This document shows, one piece after another, positions 6,919-12,919 of a DNA stretch of 12,919 bases. Under the pieces are notes generated by a model, which saw only the letters and a list, made by a program, of their open reading frames with translations, made no database searches and was not told the DNA's origin. The position numbers and the translations under genes are program-made. Source of the stretch: DRQF01 sp964559135. Its GTDB lineage: Bacteria > Planctomycetota > GCA-002687715 > DRQF01. Position 1 is the stretch's first letter; each line of letters begins with the position of its first letter. The stretch covers positions 1-12,919 of the forward strand of contig CAZLGG010000110.1 of NCBI GenBank assembly GCA_964559135.1. Direction: 5' to 3'.

Positions 6919-7527
6919 TCAGGCCAGCCACTGGAGAGCGAGCAGTTGAATCCAGCCGACGGCAAAACCGAGGAGCGCTCCCAAGAACTCGATCGCCCGC
7001 AGTTCCTTCGACGCCACCGCCAATACGATGTCCTCCAGCTTCCCCATGTCGAAGCCCTCGATCTTTTCGGTCACCATGCCGCGGAAATCCAGATGTTCGT
7101 CCAGATGGTCCCCCAGCGTGTCGACGACCGAGGAGAGCCCATCACCCAACTCCTCCACGATACCCTGCTTCATCTTCTCGACGATCGGTCCCTTCATGAA
7201 AGCCCCCAACATCGGCATTCCGGCCACGAGGCGGTGCTCCAAGAAGTGCTCCACCTTCGATGCGACGGACTCGCGAATCTTGGCGGCGACGGCGGGATCC
7301 TCCAGGACCTCCTTCACGTCCTGAGGCGACACGAGATGTTCCTCGATGGTCGCGCCAATGCTTTCGGCAAACTCGCTTCGACGCTTGGGGAGGAGCCCCT
7401 GGAACGAAAACCCGAGGACCCGGATCGGACGACGGGGGCGAAAAATCATCCTCACGGCGATGTAATTGGTGATCCAGCCGATGAACGCCGCCACGACAGG
7501 AAGAAATACCCACAGATGCCATTTCAT
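6919..7527 (-). CDS. DUF445 family membrane protein
   Basis: This 202-residue protein has one hydrophobic helix at each end: residues 4-26, carrying G-W-I-T-N-Y-I-A-V-R-M-I-F-R-P (the DUF445 hallmark, GWxTNxxAVxMxFxP), and about 184-201 (FLGALLGFAVGWIQLLAL). Between them lies a long helical soluble region with charged amphipathic stretches such as PQDVKEVLEDPAVAAKIRESV. This is the normal architecture of short DUF445 (YheB-like) proteins, whose biochemical role is not known. The terminal pair of membrane segments suggests a hairpin or membrane-tethering topology. The ATG overlaps the acpS stop as ATGA. A GGGAG sequence lies about 10 bases upstream, inside acpS, so the two are probably translationally coupled. 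Confidence 0.88.
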   Translation of the reverse strand: MKWHLWVFLPVVAAFIGWITNYIAVRMIFRPRRPIRVLGFSFQGLLPKRRSEFAESIGATIEEHLVSPQDVKEVLEDPAVAAKIRESVASKVEHFLEHRLVAGMPMLGAFMKGPIVEKMKQGIVEELGDGLSSVVDTLGDHLDEHLDFRGMVTEKIEGFDMGKLEDIVLAVASKELRAIEFLGALLGFAVGWIQLLALQWLA

Positions 7528-7913
7528 GAGCAGCCACTCCCAACCACGAACGCCACGGCCACTCCCGCGTCATGGGTGAGGCTCAGATGGAGTTCGTGAA
7601 TCCCCTGGTCGTGGGCGATCCGTGCCGCACCGCCTGTCAGACGCAACCTGGGCCGTTCGTCCCCACCGCCCAGGACCTCGACATCCCTGAAAGCCACGGC
7701 ACCGCCCCAGCCCGTGCCCAGAAGCTTCATCACGGCCTCCTTGGCGGCGAATCGCGCCGCGAGGCGCTCCGTGGACCTGGGTCCGTCCCCCACGCGCTCC
7801 AACTCGTCGTCCGTGAAGACCCTTCGCCGGAAGGCCTCTCCGTACCGCTCGAGACTCGCCCGAAAACGTTCCAGACTCACCAAGTCCGTTCCGACACCCT
7901 TGACCTCACCCAT
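7524..7913 (-). CDS. acpS: Holo-[acyl-carrier-protein] synthase AcpS
   Basis: The 129-residue protein transfers the 4'-phosphopantetheine arm of coenzyme A to acyl carrier protein, which fatty acid synthesis requires. Family motifs are intact: G7-T-D-L-V near the N-terminus with Mg-binding Asp10, F-T-D-D-E-L, and R54-F-A-A-K-E-A-V-M-K with Glu59, followed by LGTG. A C-terminal strand HLSLTHDAGVAVAFVV completes the fold. The start at 7913 is chosen because the protein then begins at the family's usual position and because GGAG-rich sequence (AGGAGTGGAG) lies just before it. The same frame stays open upstream to 8237 but would overlap the helicase gene and adds no family sequence. It is the first gene of a minus-strand operon (DUF445, larE, LAS homologue, PEGA). 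Confidence 0.93.
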   Translation of the reverse strand: MGEVKGVGTDLVSLERFRASLERYGEAFRRRVFTDDELERVGDGPRSTERLAARFAAKEAVMKLLGTGWGGAVAFRDVEVLGGGDERPRLRLTGGAARIAHDQGIHELHLSLTHDAGVAVAFVVGSGCS

Positions 7914-7928
7914 CTCCACTCCTACACA
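7900..7928 (+). promoter_or_regulatory. Weak candidate promoter of the helicase gene, inside acpS
   Basis: TTGACC at 7900-7905 and TACACA at 7923-7928 are 17 bases apart. The -10 half is poor. If real, transcription would start about at the ATG at 7935, giving a leaderless or nearly leaderless message, and the promoter would lie over the acpS start region. Confidence 0.3.
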
Positions 7929-7934
7929 GGGACC

Positions 7935-10103
7935 ATGAGCATGGAAAGCGTGGTCCTCGACGGCTTGAATCCCCAGCAACGGGAGGCCGTCGACCATTTC
8001 GAAGGTCCCCTCTGCGTTCTCGCGGGCGCCGGGTCGGGGAAAACTCGGGTCATCACGCGCCGCATCGCCCGCCTCATCGAGCGCGGAGTTCCCGAAGAAA
8101 CCATACTTGCGGTCACTTTCACCAACAAGGCGGCCCGCGAGATGCGCGAACGGGTTCGCCGGCTCGTGGGGGCTTGCCGATCCACGGTCTGTACGTTTCA
8201 CGCTTTCGGTGCTCGCCTCCTCCGCGAAGAAGGCCACAGACTCGGTCGCCCGCGCGACTTCTCACTCCTCGACCGCGCCGATGGCAAATCGGCGGTGAAG
8301 ATCTGTCTCGAGCGCCTCCAGCTGGATGCATCGGCCCATCCTCCCGGAGCGGTCGTCGAAAGCATCGGCGCCTTCAAGTCCTCCCTCCTTGCTCCCGAAG
8401 ACGCCGAGGAGGCGGCCATCTCCCGCCGTGAGGAGGAGCGCGCCAGAATCTTCGCCGAGTACGAACGGTTGCTTCGAGATTGGGGCGCCTTTGACTTCGA
8501 CGATCTCTTGTCCAAGACCGTCCGACTCCTGGAGGACGATCCGATCCTCGCCCGCGCCGTGGGTGACTGCTATCGATTCGTCCTCGTGGACGAATACCAA
8601 GACGTCAACTTGGCTCAGTACCGTCTGACCCGAATCATCGCTCACACCCATTCGAATCTCTGCGTCACCGGGGATCCGGACCAATGCATCTATGCATGGC
8701 GGGGAGCGGATATCCGATACATCCTCGATTTCCCCAAGGAGTATCCCGGCGCAAAGGTCGTCGTCCTCGACCAGAACTACCGAAGTCGCAACACGATCCT
8801 TCGCGCCGCGTCATCGGTGATCCGCCACAATGCTCTGCATGGCGACAAGCACCTCTGGTCGGAGCGAGGCGAAGGCCCTCCGATTCGAATTCAGCTCGTC
8901 CAGGACGAGATCGAGGAGGCCAGGGCGGTCATCGATCGTATTGCCGAACTGCGTGCCGGAGGCGCCCGTCGCGGGGACATCGCCATCTTCTACCGATTGA
9001 ACTCGCTGTCCCTTCCGGTCGAGAGGGCGCTGATCCAAAACGGCATCCCCTACCAGGTCTGGCGCGGTATCGAGTTCTTCGGTCGCAAGGAAGTGAAGGA
9101 TGCCCTCGCCTGGCTCCGCTACATCCAGAACCCCAGAGATTTCGTGTCGCTGAAGCGCATCATCAATGTTCCCGCCCGTGGAATCGGCCCCAAGGCTCTC
9201 GAAGCGATCACGACGCTTGCCGCCGAACGGAGGATGTCCCCGGGCATGCTGTTTCTCGAGGAGAAGGCGTTTGCCGGATTCAAGGCGAAGCGGCGCCGTG
9301 AAGCGGTCGAAGCCTTTGGTTGCATCGTCCGCGAACTCGTCGCGGCGAAGGACGAGCTCTCACCTTCCCGATTCATCCGTCGGGTTCTCGAAACCTCTGG
9401 GTACTTCGAACAAGCCGCCAAGGATGCGGGACTCTCGGGCGTCGACCCCCGAGGAAACCTGGAGCAACTCATCCACTTCGCCGCCGAGTTCGAAGCCCGA
9501 CATGACGATGCGACCATGGCCTCGTTCCTCGAGGAGGTGTCGCTTCTGACGGACGCCGATGCCGCCGCCGATGGGGAGGATCGCGTGGCGCTGCTCACCG
9601 TCCACGTGTCGAAAGGCCTCGAGTTCCCACACGTCATCGTTCTCGGACTGGAACAGGACCTATTCCCCCATCGCCGGCCCGACCAACCGGCGGACGAGGA
9701 GGAGGAACGTCGGCTGTTCTACGTCGCTCTCACGCGAGCCAAGGAGGACCTGCTCCTCATCACGGCGCGAGAGCGCACCCGATTCGGGCGAACCAACTTC
9801 AATCGCCCTTCCGTTTTCCTCATGGAGGTTCCCGAGGAGCTCGCCGAAGTCAGCGACCTGACGGGCGGGGCCACTCAGAACTTCGACGAGGTCCAAGTGG
9901 AGTACGAGCCGGATGCCGACCCCGCTCTCGCCGGCCTGCGAACCGGAGCACGCGTTCGTCATAAACAGTTCGGCTATGGAACGGTGAAGAAGCTCAGCGG
10001 CAACTCCCGTCGCCCGCGCGTCGTCGTCGACTTCGACGAAGCGGGGCAACGCCGCCTTTCGCTGGCCAACACTCGGCTGGACGTGGTGGAAGACGGGTAT
10101 TGA
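7935..10103 (+). CDS. pcrA: UvrD/PcrA-type superfamily 1A DNA helicase
   Basis: The 722-residue protein is a 3'-5' ATP-dependent DNA translocase of the PcrA/UvrD group, acting in nucleotide excision repair and in clearing replication and recombination intermediates. Motifs in order: Q-motif LNPQQREAV (11-19), Walker A G31-A-G-S-G-K-T, Ia TFTNKAAREM (61-70), II VDEYQD (218-223), III GDPDQCIYAWRGA (246-258), IV NYRS (281), V VALLTVHVSKGLEFPHVIVL, VI RRLFYVALTRAKEDL. A C-terminal Tudor-like domain (GARVRHKQFGYGTV onward, from about 671) is the part PcrA uses to bind RNA polymerase and favours PcrA over Rep. The start at 7935 begins just before the Q-motif. A second ATG at 7941 has an AGGGA 8 bases upstream and is equally possible. 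The frame extends back to 7572, antisense to acpS, which is not credible coding. The gene is divergent from acpS. Confidence 0.95.
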   Translation: MSMESVVLDGLNPQQREAVDHFEGPLCVLAGAGSGKTRVITRRIARLIERGVPEETILAVTFTNKAAREMRERVRRLVGACRSTVCTFHAFGARLLREEGHRLGRPRDFSLLDRADGKSAVKICLERLQLDASAHPPGAVVESIGAFKSSLLAPEDAEEAAISRREEERARIFAEYERLLRDWGAFDFDDLLSKTVRLLEDDPILARAVGDCYRFVLVDEYQDVNLAQYRLTRIIAHTHSNLCVTGDPDQCIYAWRGADIRYILDFPKEYPGAKVVVLDQNYRSRNTILRAASSVIRHNALHGDKHLWSERGEGPPIRIQLVQDEIEEARAVIDRIAELRAGGARRGDIAIFYRLNSLSLPVERALIQNGIPYQVWRGIEFFGRKEVKDALAWLRYIQNPRDFVSLKRIINVPARGIGPKALEAITTLAAERRMSPGMLFLEEKAFAGFKAKRRREAVEAFGCIVRELVAAKDELSPSRFIRRVLETSGYFEQAAKDAGLSGVDPRGNLEQLIHFAAEFEARHDDATMASFLEEVSLLTDADAAADGEDRVALLTVHVSKGLEFPHVIVLGLEQDLFPHRRPDQPADEEEERRLFYVALTRAKEDLLLITARERTRFGRTNFNRPSVFLMEVPEELAEVSDLTGGATQNFDEVQVEYEPDADPALAGLRTGARVRHKQFGYGTVKKLSGNSRRPRVVVDFDEAGQRRLSLANTRLDVVEDGY

Positions 10104-10144
10104 TGCAGGGCCCGCCAAAGCGTGCCGTTTTCGGCCTCACACGA

Positions 10145-10153
10145 TGCTATATT
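10145..10153 (+). promoter_or_regulatory. Extended -10 promoter candidate of the FHA-GAF-sigma54 activator gene
   Basis: TGC followed by TATATT (10148-10153) fits an extended -10 element. No good -35 box is seen at the usual distance. Transcription from about 10160 gives a 40-base leader ending in a strong GGAGAGG Shine-Dalgarno sequence (10188-10194) 6 bases before the ATG at 10201. Confidence 0.45.
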
Positions 10154-10200
10154 GTCGGAGTGCCGGGACGCTTCGATTTGGAACACCGGAGAGGCCAAGA

Positions 10201-12363
10201 ATGCTGACCCTCGTGGTCGAATCAGGCGGACGTCGCCAGAACTTCGTCTTTCACGATGACGTGGTGACGATCGGTCGCCACGAGGACAACGATCTACGAA
10301 TCGGTTCTCGATTCGTCTCGCAGCACCATTGCCGCCTCCAGAAGCTCTCCAAGGGCTGGAAGATCGTGGACTTGGCGAGCCAGAACGGCACGCGAGTCAA
10401 CGGCGAAGAAGTCACTCAGAAGATTCTCCGGCGTGGCGACAGGATCGAAATCGGCCCCCTTCCGATCTACTTGGAGGAGGCTCCAGACGAAGTCACGGAG
10501 TCCCTTTCTCCCGACGAGGACGAAATGACGCCGGCCGCGGACGAGGATATCCAGGTGAGCGCCCGCCAGGACAGCGGTCCCCGGGGTGTCCTGCAGGAGG
10601 AGCTCAACAGCCTCTGCCTCGACTATCGCAAGACGTTCGGAGACGAACGGGGCCTGGTCGAGTTGGAACGGAGTATCGAGACCGCCACGGGGAAGATCTT
10701 CCCCCGCCCCGCGTTCTCGACTCCCACGGACAGTCAGCGTCTTTTCGAGATCACGAAGGCCATCAATTCCGAATTGAACCTCAAGCGTTGCCTGAGCCTC
10801 ATCATCGATTCGGTCATCGCCCTCACGGATGCGGAACGGGGCTTCCTGATTCTCATCGATGAAAAGGGACGCATGAAGGTCAAAGTGGCTCGCCACTTCG
10901 ACAATGCGGACGTCCACAAGGCCGGGTACAAATTCAGCCGTTCGATCGCGGAGGAAGTGGGGCGTAAAGGGAAGGCGCTCATCTCCTCGTGCGCCCAGGA
11001 TGACGATCGCTTCGATTCCTTCAAGAGCGTCGAGTCCCTGAAGCTGCGCAGCGTCCTGTGCATTCCCTTCCGATTGAAAGAACGCGTGATCGGTGTTCTC
11101 TACCTGGACCATCGGTTCAGAGCCGGAGCATTCACCACGAGGGAGCTGCAACTCGTGGAAGCGTTCTCGGACCCCGCCGCCATTGCTATCGAGAACGCAC
11201 GCCTCTACGAAGAGAACAGGAAGGCCCAAGACGAGCTCTTGAAGCGAACACGAGAGGTGGCGGAGCTCAACAGTCTCCTGCGCAACCGCCTTCGCGAGCG
11301 GGAGATCGAACTCGCCCAGTTTCGCACGCACGCGCCGAAAAAGGAAAACCTCGAGTTCGACTACTCCTTCATCGTCGGAGAAAGTTCCGCGATGTTGGAG
11401 GTCTTCCAGCTTCTCGACCGCGCGATACCCAGCGATGTCCCGATCCTCATTTCCGGCGAAAGCGGCACGGGCAAGGAGTTGATTGCCCGTGCCATTCACA
11501 TCAACAGCCCCCGCCGGGAAGGGCCGTTCCTCAAGGAGAATTGCGCGGCGATCCCCGAGAACCTCTTCGAAAGCGAGCTGTTCGGCTACAAGAAGGGAGC
11601 ATTCACGGGTGCGGATCGAGACAAGCCCGGCCTTTTCGAGCTGGCGAGCGGCGGGACCTTGTTCCTGGACGAGATCGGCGAAATCAGTCCCGCCATACAG
11701 AAGAAGCTCCTGAGAGTTCTACAGGAGGGCGAGATTCGGCGTGTCGGCGGACATGAGATCCAAAAGGTCGACGTGCGGCTCGTCACGGCCAGCAACAAGG
11801 ACCTCGGCGCATCGGTGAACAGCGGTGCGTTCAGACAGGATCTCTACTACCGCATCAACGTCATCCGCGTCGAGATGCCGCCCCTGCGAGACCGCATCGA
11901 GGACATCCCTCTACTCGTCGACCACTTCCTGGCGAAGATGGCCGAAAAGAGCGGGACGCCGAAGCGCTCCGTGGACGATCTGGCCCTCCACAGCCTGATG
12001 GCATATTCGTGGCCGGGCAATGTTCGCGAGCTGGAAAACGAAATCCAGAGGGCCTGTGCCATGGGCGGGGAAGTCATCACGGTCGACGACTTCTCCAAGA
12101 CGATCTCCCAGGCCCAAATGGGTGGGAACGACACGTCTGCACGGCCTTCGGAGGACTGGAAGGAGATCGTCAAACTCACCGCGCATCAAAAGGAAAGGGA
12201 GATCATTCTCCGTGCGCTCGAAGAGGCCGACTGGAAAAAGAGTGCCGCGGCCAAGGCCCTGCGGATCTCACGGCCGACGCTGGATGGCAAGATCAAGGCG
12301 TTCGGCCTCTTGCCCTATCTTCTCCGAGGAAAGGAAGAGATCAGGCGTAGGAAGAAGTCTTGA
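10201..12363 (+). CDS. Sigma54-dependent transcriptional activator with FHA, GAF, AAA+ and Fis-type HTH domains
   Basis: The 720-residue regulator has an FHA domain at residues 1-93 (G25-R-H-E-D-N-D, V39-S-Q-H-H, Q61-N-G-T-R-V-N-G), which reads phosphothreonine. An acidic linker follows, then a GAF sensor domain at about 178-338 (DAERGFLILID, SVLCIPFRLKERVIGVLYLDH) and a coiled-coil linker at about 335-375. The AAA+ domain spans about 388-615: Walker A GESGTGKE (419-426), an intact GAFTGA loop (466-471) that contacts sigma54, Walker B GGTLFLDE (484-491), and WPGNVRELENEI. The C-terminal HTH is Fis-like (KKSAAAKALRISRPTLDGKIKAFGL). It should remodel sigma54 RNA polymerase when the FHA and GAF inputs allow. 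There is no receiver domain, so control is probably by a Ser/Thr kinase substrate or a small ligand, not a histidine kinase. The start at 10201 is set by GGAGAGG. The ATG at 10144 is upstream of the likely transcript start. A sigma54 promoter lies 187 bases past its stop. Confidence 0.95.
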   Translation: MLTLVVESGGRRQNFVFHDDVVTIGRHEDNDLRIGSRFVSQHHCRLQKLSKGWKIVDLASQNGTRVNGEEVTQKILRRGDRIEIGPLPIYLEEAPDEVTESLSPDEDEMTPAADEDIQVSARQDSGPRGVLQEELNSLCLDYRKTFGDERGLVELERSIETATGKIFPRPAFSTPTDSQRLFEITKAINSELNLKRCLSLIIDSVIALTDAERGFLILIDEKGRMKVKVARHFDNADVHKAGYKFSRSIAEEVGRKGKALISSCAQDDDRFDSFKSVESLKLRSVLCIPFRLKERVIGVLYLDHRFRAGAFTTRELQLVEAFSDPAAIAIENARLYEENRKAQDELLKRTREVAELNSLLRNRLREREIELAQFRTHAPKKENLEFDYSFIVGESSAMLEVFQLLDRAIPSDVPILISGESGTGKELIARAIHINSPRREGPFLKENCAAIPENLFESELFGYKKGAFTGADRDKPGLFELASGGTLFLDEIGEISPAIQKKLLRVLQEGEIRRVGGHEIQKVDVRLVTASNKDLGASVNSGAFRQDLYYRINVIRVEMPPLRDRIEDIPLLVDHFLAKMAEKSGTPKRSVDDLALHSLMAYSWPGNVRELENEIQRACAMGGEVITVDDFSKTISQAQMGGNDTSARPSEDWKEIVKLTAHQKEREIILRALEEADWKKSAAAKALRISRPTLDGKIKAFGLLPYLLRGKEEIRRRKKS

Positions 12364-12450
12364 GATCGCCTCCGAGATGCACCACCGATCCTCAGCCTCC
12401 TCGCATTCTGGAGCCAAGCCCGTCAAAACTCCTTTACGTTTCTTCGCTTC

Positions 12451-12544
12451 GATTTCCACAGCGAGCGGGTCCTTCCCCCCAAACGCCGCGGATGTCATCC
12501 TTTAGGGACGTGTTTTCCGCTCGCGTCGGACGGGATTTCCACAG
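12451..12544 (+). repeat. Direct repeat GATTTCCACAG and nearby dyad upstream of the sigma54 promoter
   Basis: GATTTCCACAG occurs at 12451-12461 and again at 12534-12544. The first copy lies within an imperfect dyad (TCGCT at 12444-12448 facing AGCGA at 12460-12464). An 8-bp inverted pair GCGAGCGG (12461-12468) and CCGCTCGC (12517-12524) is also present. The first copy is about 115-125 bases before the predicted transcription start, the range of an enhancer for a sigma54 activator. Short repeats can arise by chance. Confidence 0.3.
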
Positions 12545-12549
12545 ATGCA

Positions 12550-12565
12550 CGGCACAGGCTTTGCA
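12550..12565 (+). promoter_or_regulatory. Sigma54 (-24/-12) promoter of the downstream FHA gene
   Basis: CGGCACAGGCTTTGCA matches the sigma54 consensus TGGCAC-N5-TTGCA at every fixed position but the first. The invariant GG (12551-12552) and GC (12563-12564) are separated by exactly 10 bases. Transcription would start near 12576. The leader would be about 25 bases with GGAGA at 12589-12593 before the TTG start. The rest of the gap 12364-12600 shows no credible coding frame and no clear terminator. Confidence 0.72.
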
Positions 12566-12600
12566 AGTTCATCGGCAACCCACACTTCGGAGACGCGCAT

Positions 12601-12919
12601 TTGACACCCAGATTCTTCATCGATGACGGCACGGCGACGAGCCTCTACGAGCTCATTGAGCCTCGCGTCCTCGTCGGCCGAGAGGCCGGGTGCGATCTCG
12701 TCTTCAATGATCCTCGCGTCTCGCGGCGGCATCTGGAGTTGCTTCGCGACGAGGAGGACCGCGTTTGGGCTCGGGATCTCGGAGCGTCCAACACGACTCT
12801 CCTGAACGGCCGAGCCCTCGAGGAGAAGACCCTCCTGGCGGAAGGAGACGTCCTGGAATTGGGCGATCACCGGCTCTACTACGGACGCGTGGGGGCCGCG
12901 TCCCAGACCATCCCATCCT
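12601..12919 (+). CDS. FHA-domain protein, 5' part (continues beyond the window)
   Basis: The first 106 codons of an open frame are visible and run off the window end. They encode a complete-looking FHA domain starting almost at residue 1: V25-G-R-E-A-G-C-D-L, D37-P-R-V-S-R-R-H44, D59-L-G-A-S-N-T, N69-G, then EGDVLELGDHRLYYGRV. Conserved Gly-Arg, Ser-x-x-His and Asn-Gly residues for phosphothreonine binding are present. I chose the TTG at 12601 because GGAGA sits 7 bases upstream, because no ATG or GTG is available in this frame nearby, and because the domain begins right after it. The frame remains open upstream without start codons. The rest of the protein is unseen, so it could be a stand-alone FHA adaptor or carry an effector domain. 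It is probably transcribed from the sigma54 promoter 36 bases upstream and regulated by the adjacent FHA-GAF activator. Confidence 0.8.
   Translation, partial: MTPRFFIDDGTATSLYELIEPRVLVGREAGCDLVFNDPRVSRRHLELLRDEEDRVWARDLGASNTTLLNGRALEEKTLLAEGDVLELGDHRLYYGRVGAASQTIPS

Noticed and set aside
6247..7599. A 450-codon plus-strand frame across larE and DUF445
   Set aside because: It mirrors two confident minus-strand genes, and the translation is low-complexity His/Arg/Asp-rich without family features.
7572..7934. N-terminal extension of the helicase
   Set aside because: It lies antisense to acpS, and the family Q-motif begins just after 7935.
7914..8237. N-terminal extension of AcpS
   Set aside because: It is antisense to the helicase motifs, and a good Shine-Dalgarno sequence marks the start at 7913.
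10144..10200. Upstream ATG of the sigma54 activator
   Set aside because: It precedes the likely -10 box. The strong GGAGAGG before 10201 and the immediate start of the FHA strand favour 10201.
10294..11499. A 401-codon open frame on the minus strand inside the sigma54 activator gene
   Set aside because: It is antisense to a gene with complete FHA, GAF and AAA+ motifs. Its translation shows no domain, and long antisense frames are expected in GC-rich DNA.
12360..12626. A short plus-strand frame in the gap before the FHA gene
   Set aside because: Its translation is featureless, and it overlaps the sigma54 promoter and the FHA start in another frame.

Overview
The window reads as GC-rich chromosomal DNA from an environmental bacterium, probably a draft or metagenome scaffold, since a run of ten N sits at 2565-2574. 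The taxonomic hint is indirect. The left-edge pair (long coiled-coil protein plus a small secreted protein ending in a WGxLP...FPxY...YxxxL tail) and an FHA-GAF-sigma54 activator are what I would expect in Planctomycetota, with Myxococcota-like lineages as the alternative. No tRNA, rRNA, CRISPR array, insertion sequence or phage gene was seen. The window looks like core chromosome rather than an island.

Layout. (1) 2-1899, plus strand: the 3' part of a large coiled-coil protein gene, coupled by an ATGA overlap to a secreted Lys/Gly-rich protein gene. (2) 1934-3133, minus: an RlmI-type 23S rRNA cytosine methyltransferase interrupted by the N run, with a promoter that suggests a leaderless mRNA. 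(3) 3321-4496, plus: a glutaryl-CoA dehydrogenase with its own promoter and a hairpin terminator. (4) 7913 down to 4516, minus: a tightly packed five-gene run, acpS - DUF445 membrane protein - larE - LAS/M74-type murein endopeptidase homologue with substituted zinc ligands - PEGA-domain envelope protein. Several of these genes overlap. (5) 7935-10103, plus: a PcrA/UvrD helicase, divergent from acpS with only 21 bp between the starts. (6) 10201-12363, plus: a sigma54 activator with FHA, GAF, AAA+ (intact GAFTGA) and Fis-type HTH domains. (7) 12364-12600: a regulatory gap holding a near-consensus sigma54 promoter. (8) 12601 to the window end: the start of a second FHA-domain gene, read from a TTG codon.

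How the parts may work together. The most interesting unit is at the right end. An FHA-bearing sigma54 activator is followed by a -24/-12 promoter, a Shine-Dalgarno sequence and another FHA gene. This suggests a phosphothreonine-linked (Ser/Thr kinase) signalling module whose activator drives its neighbour. The second point of interest is the endopeptidase homologue in the acpS operon. It keeps the first two zinc ligands of the LAS fold but has Arg and Asn where the final HxH motif should be, so it may be a non-catalytic murein-binding protein. The remaining genes are recognisable housekeeping or metabolic functions.
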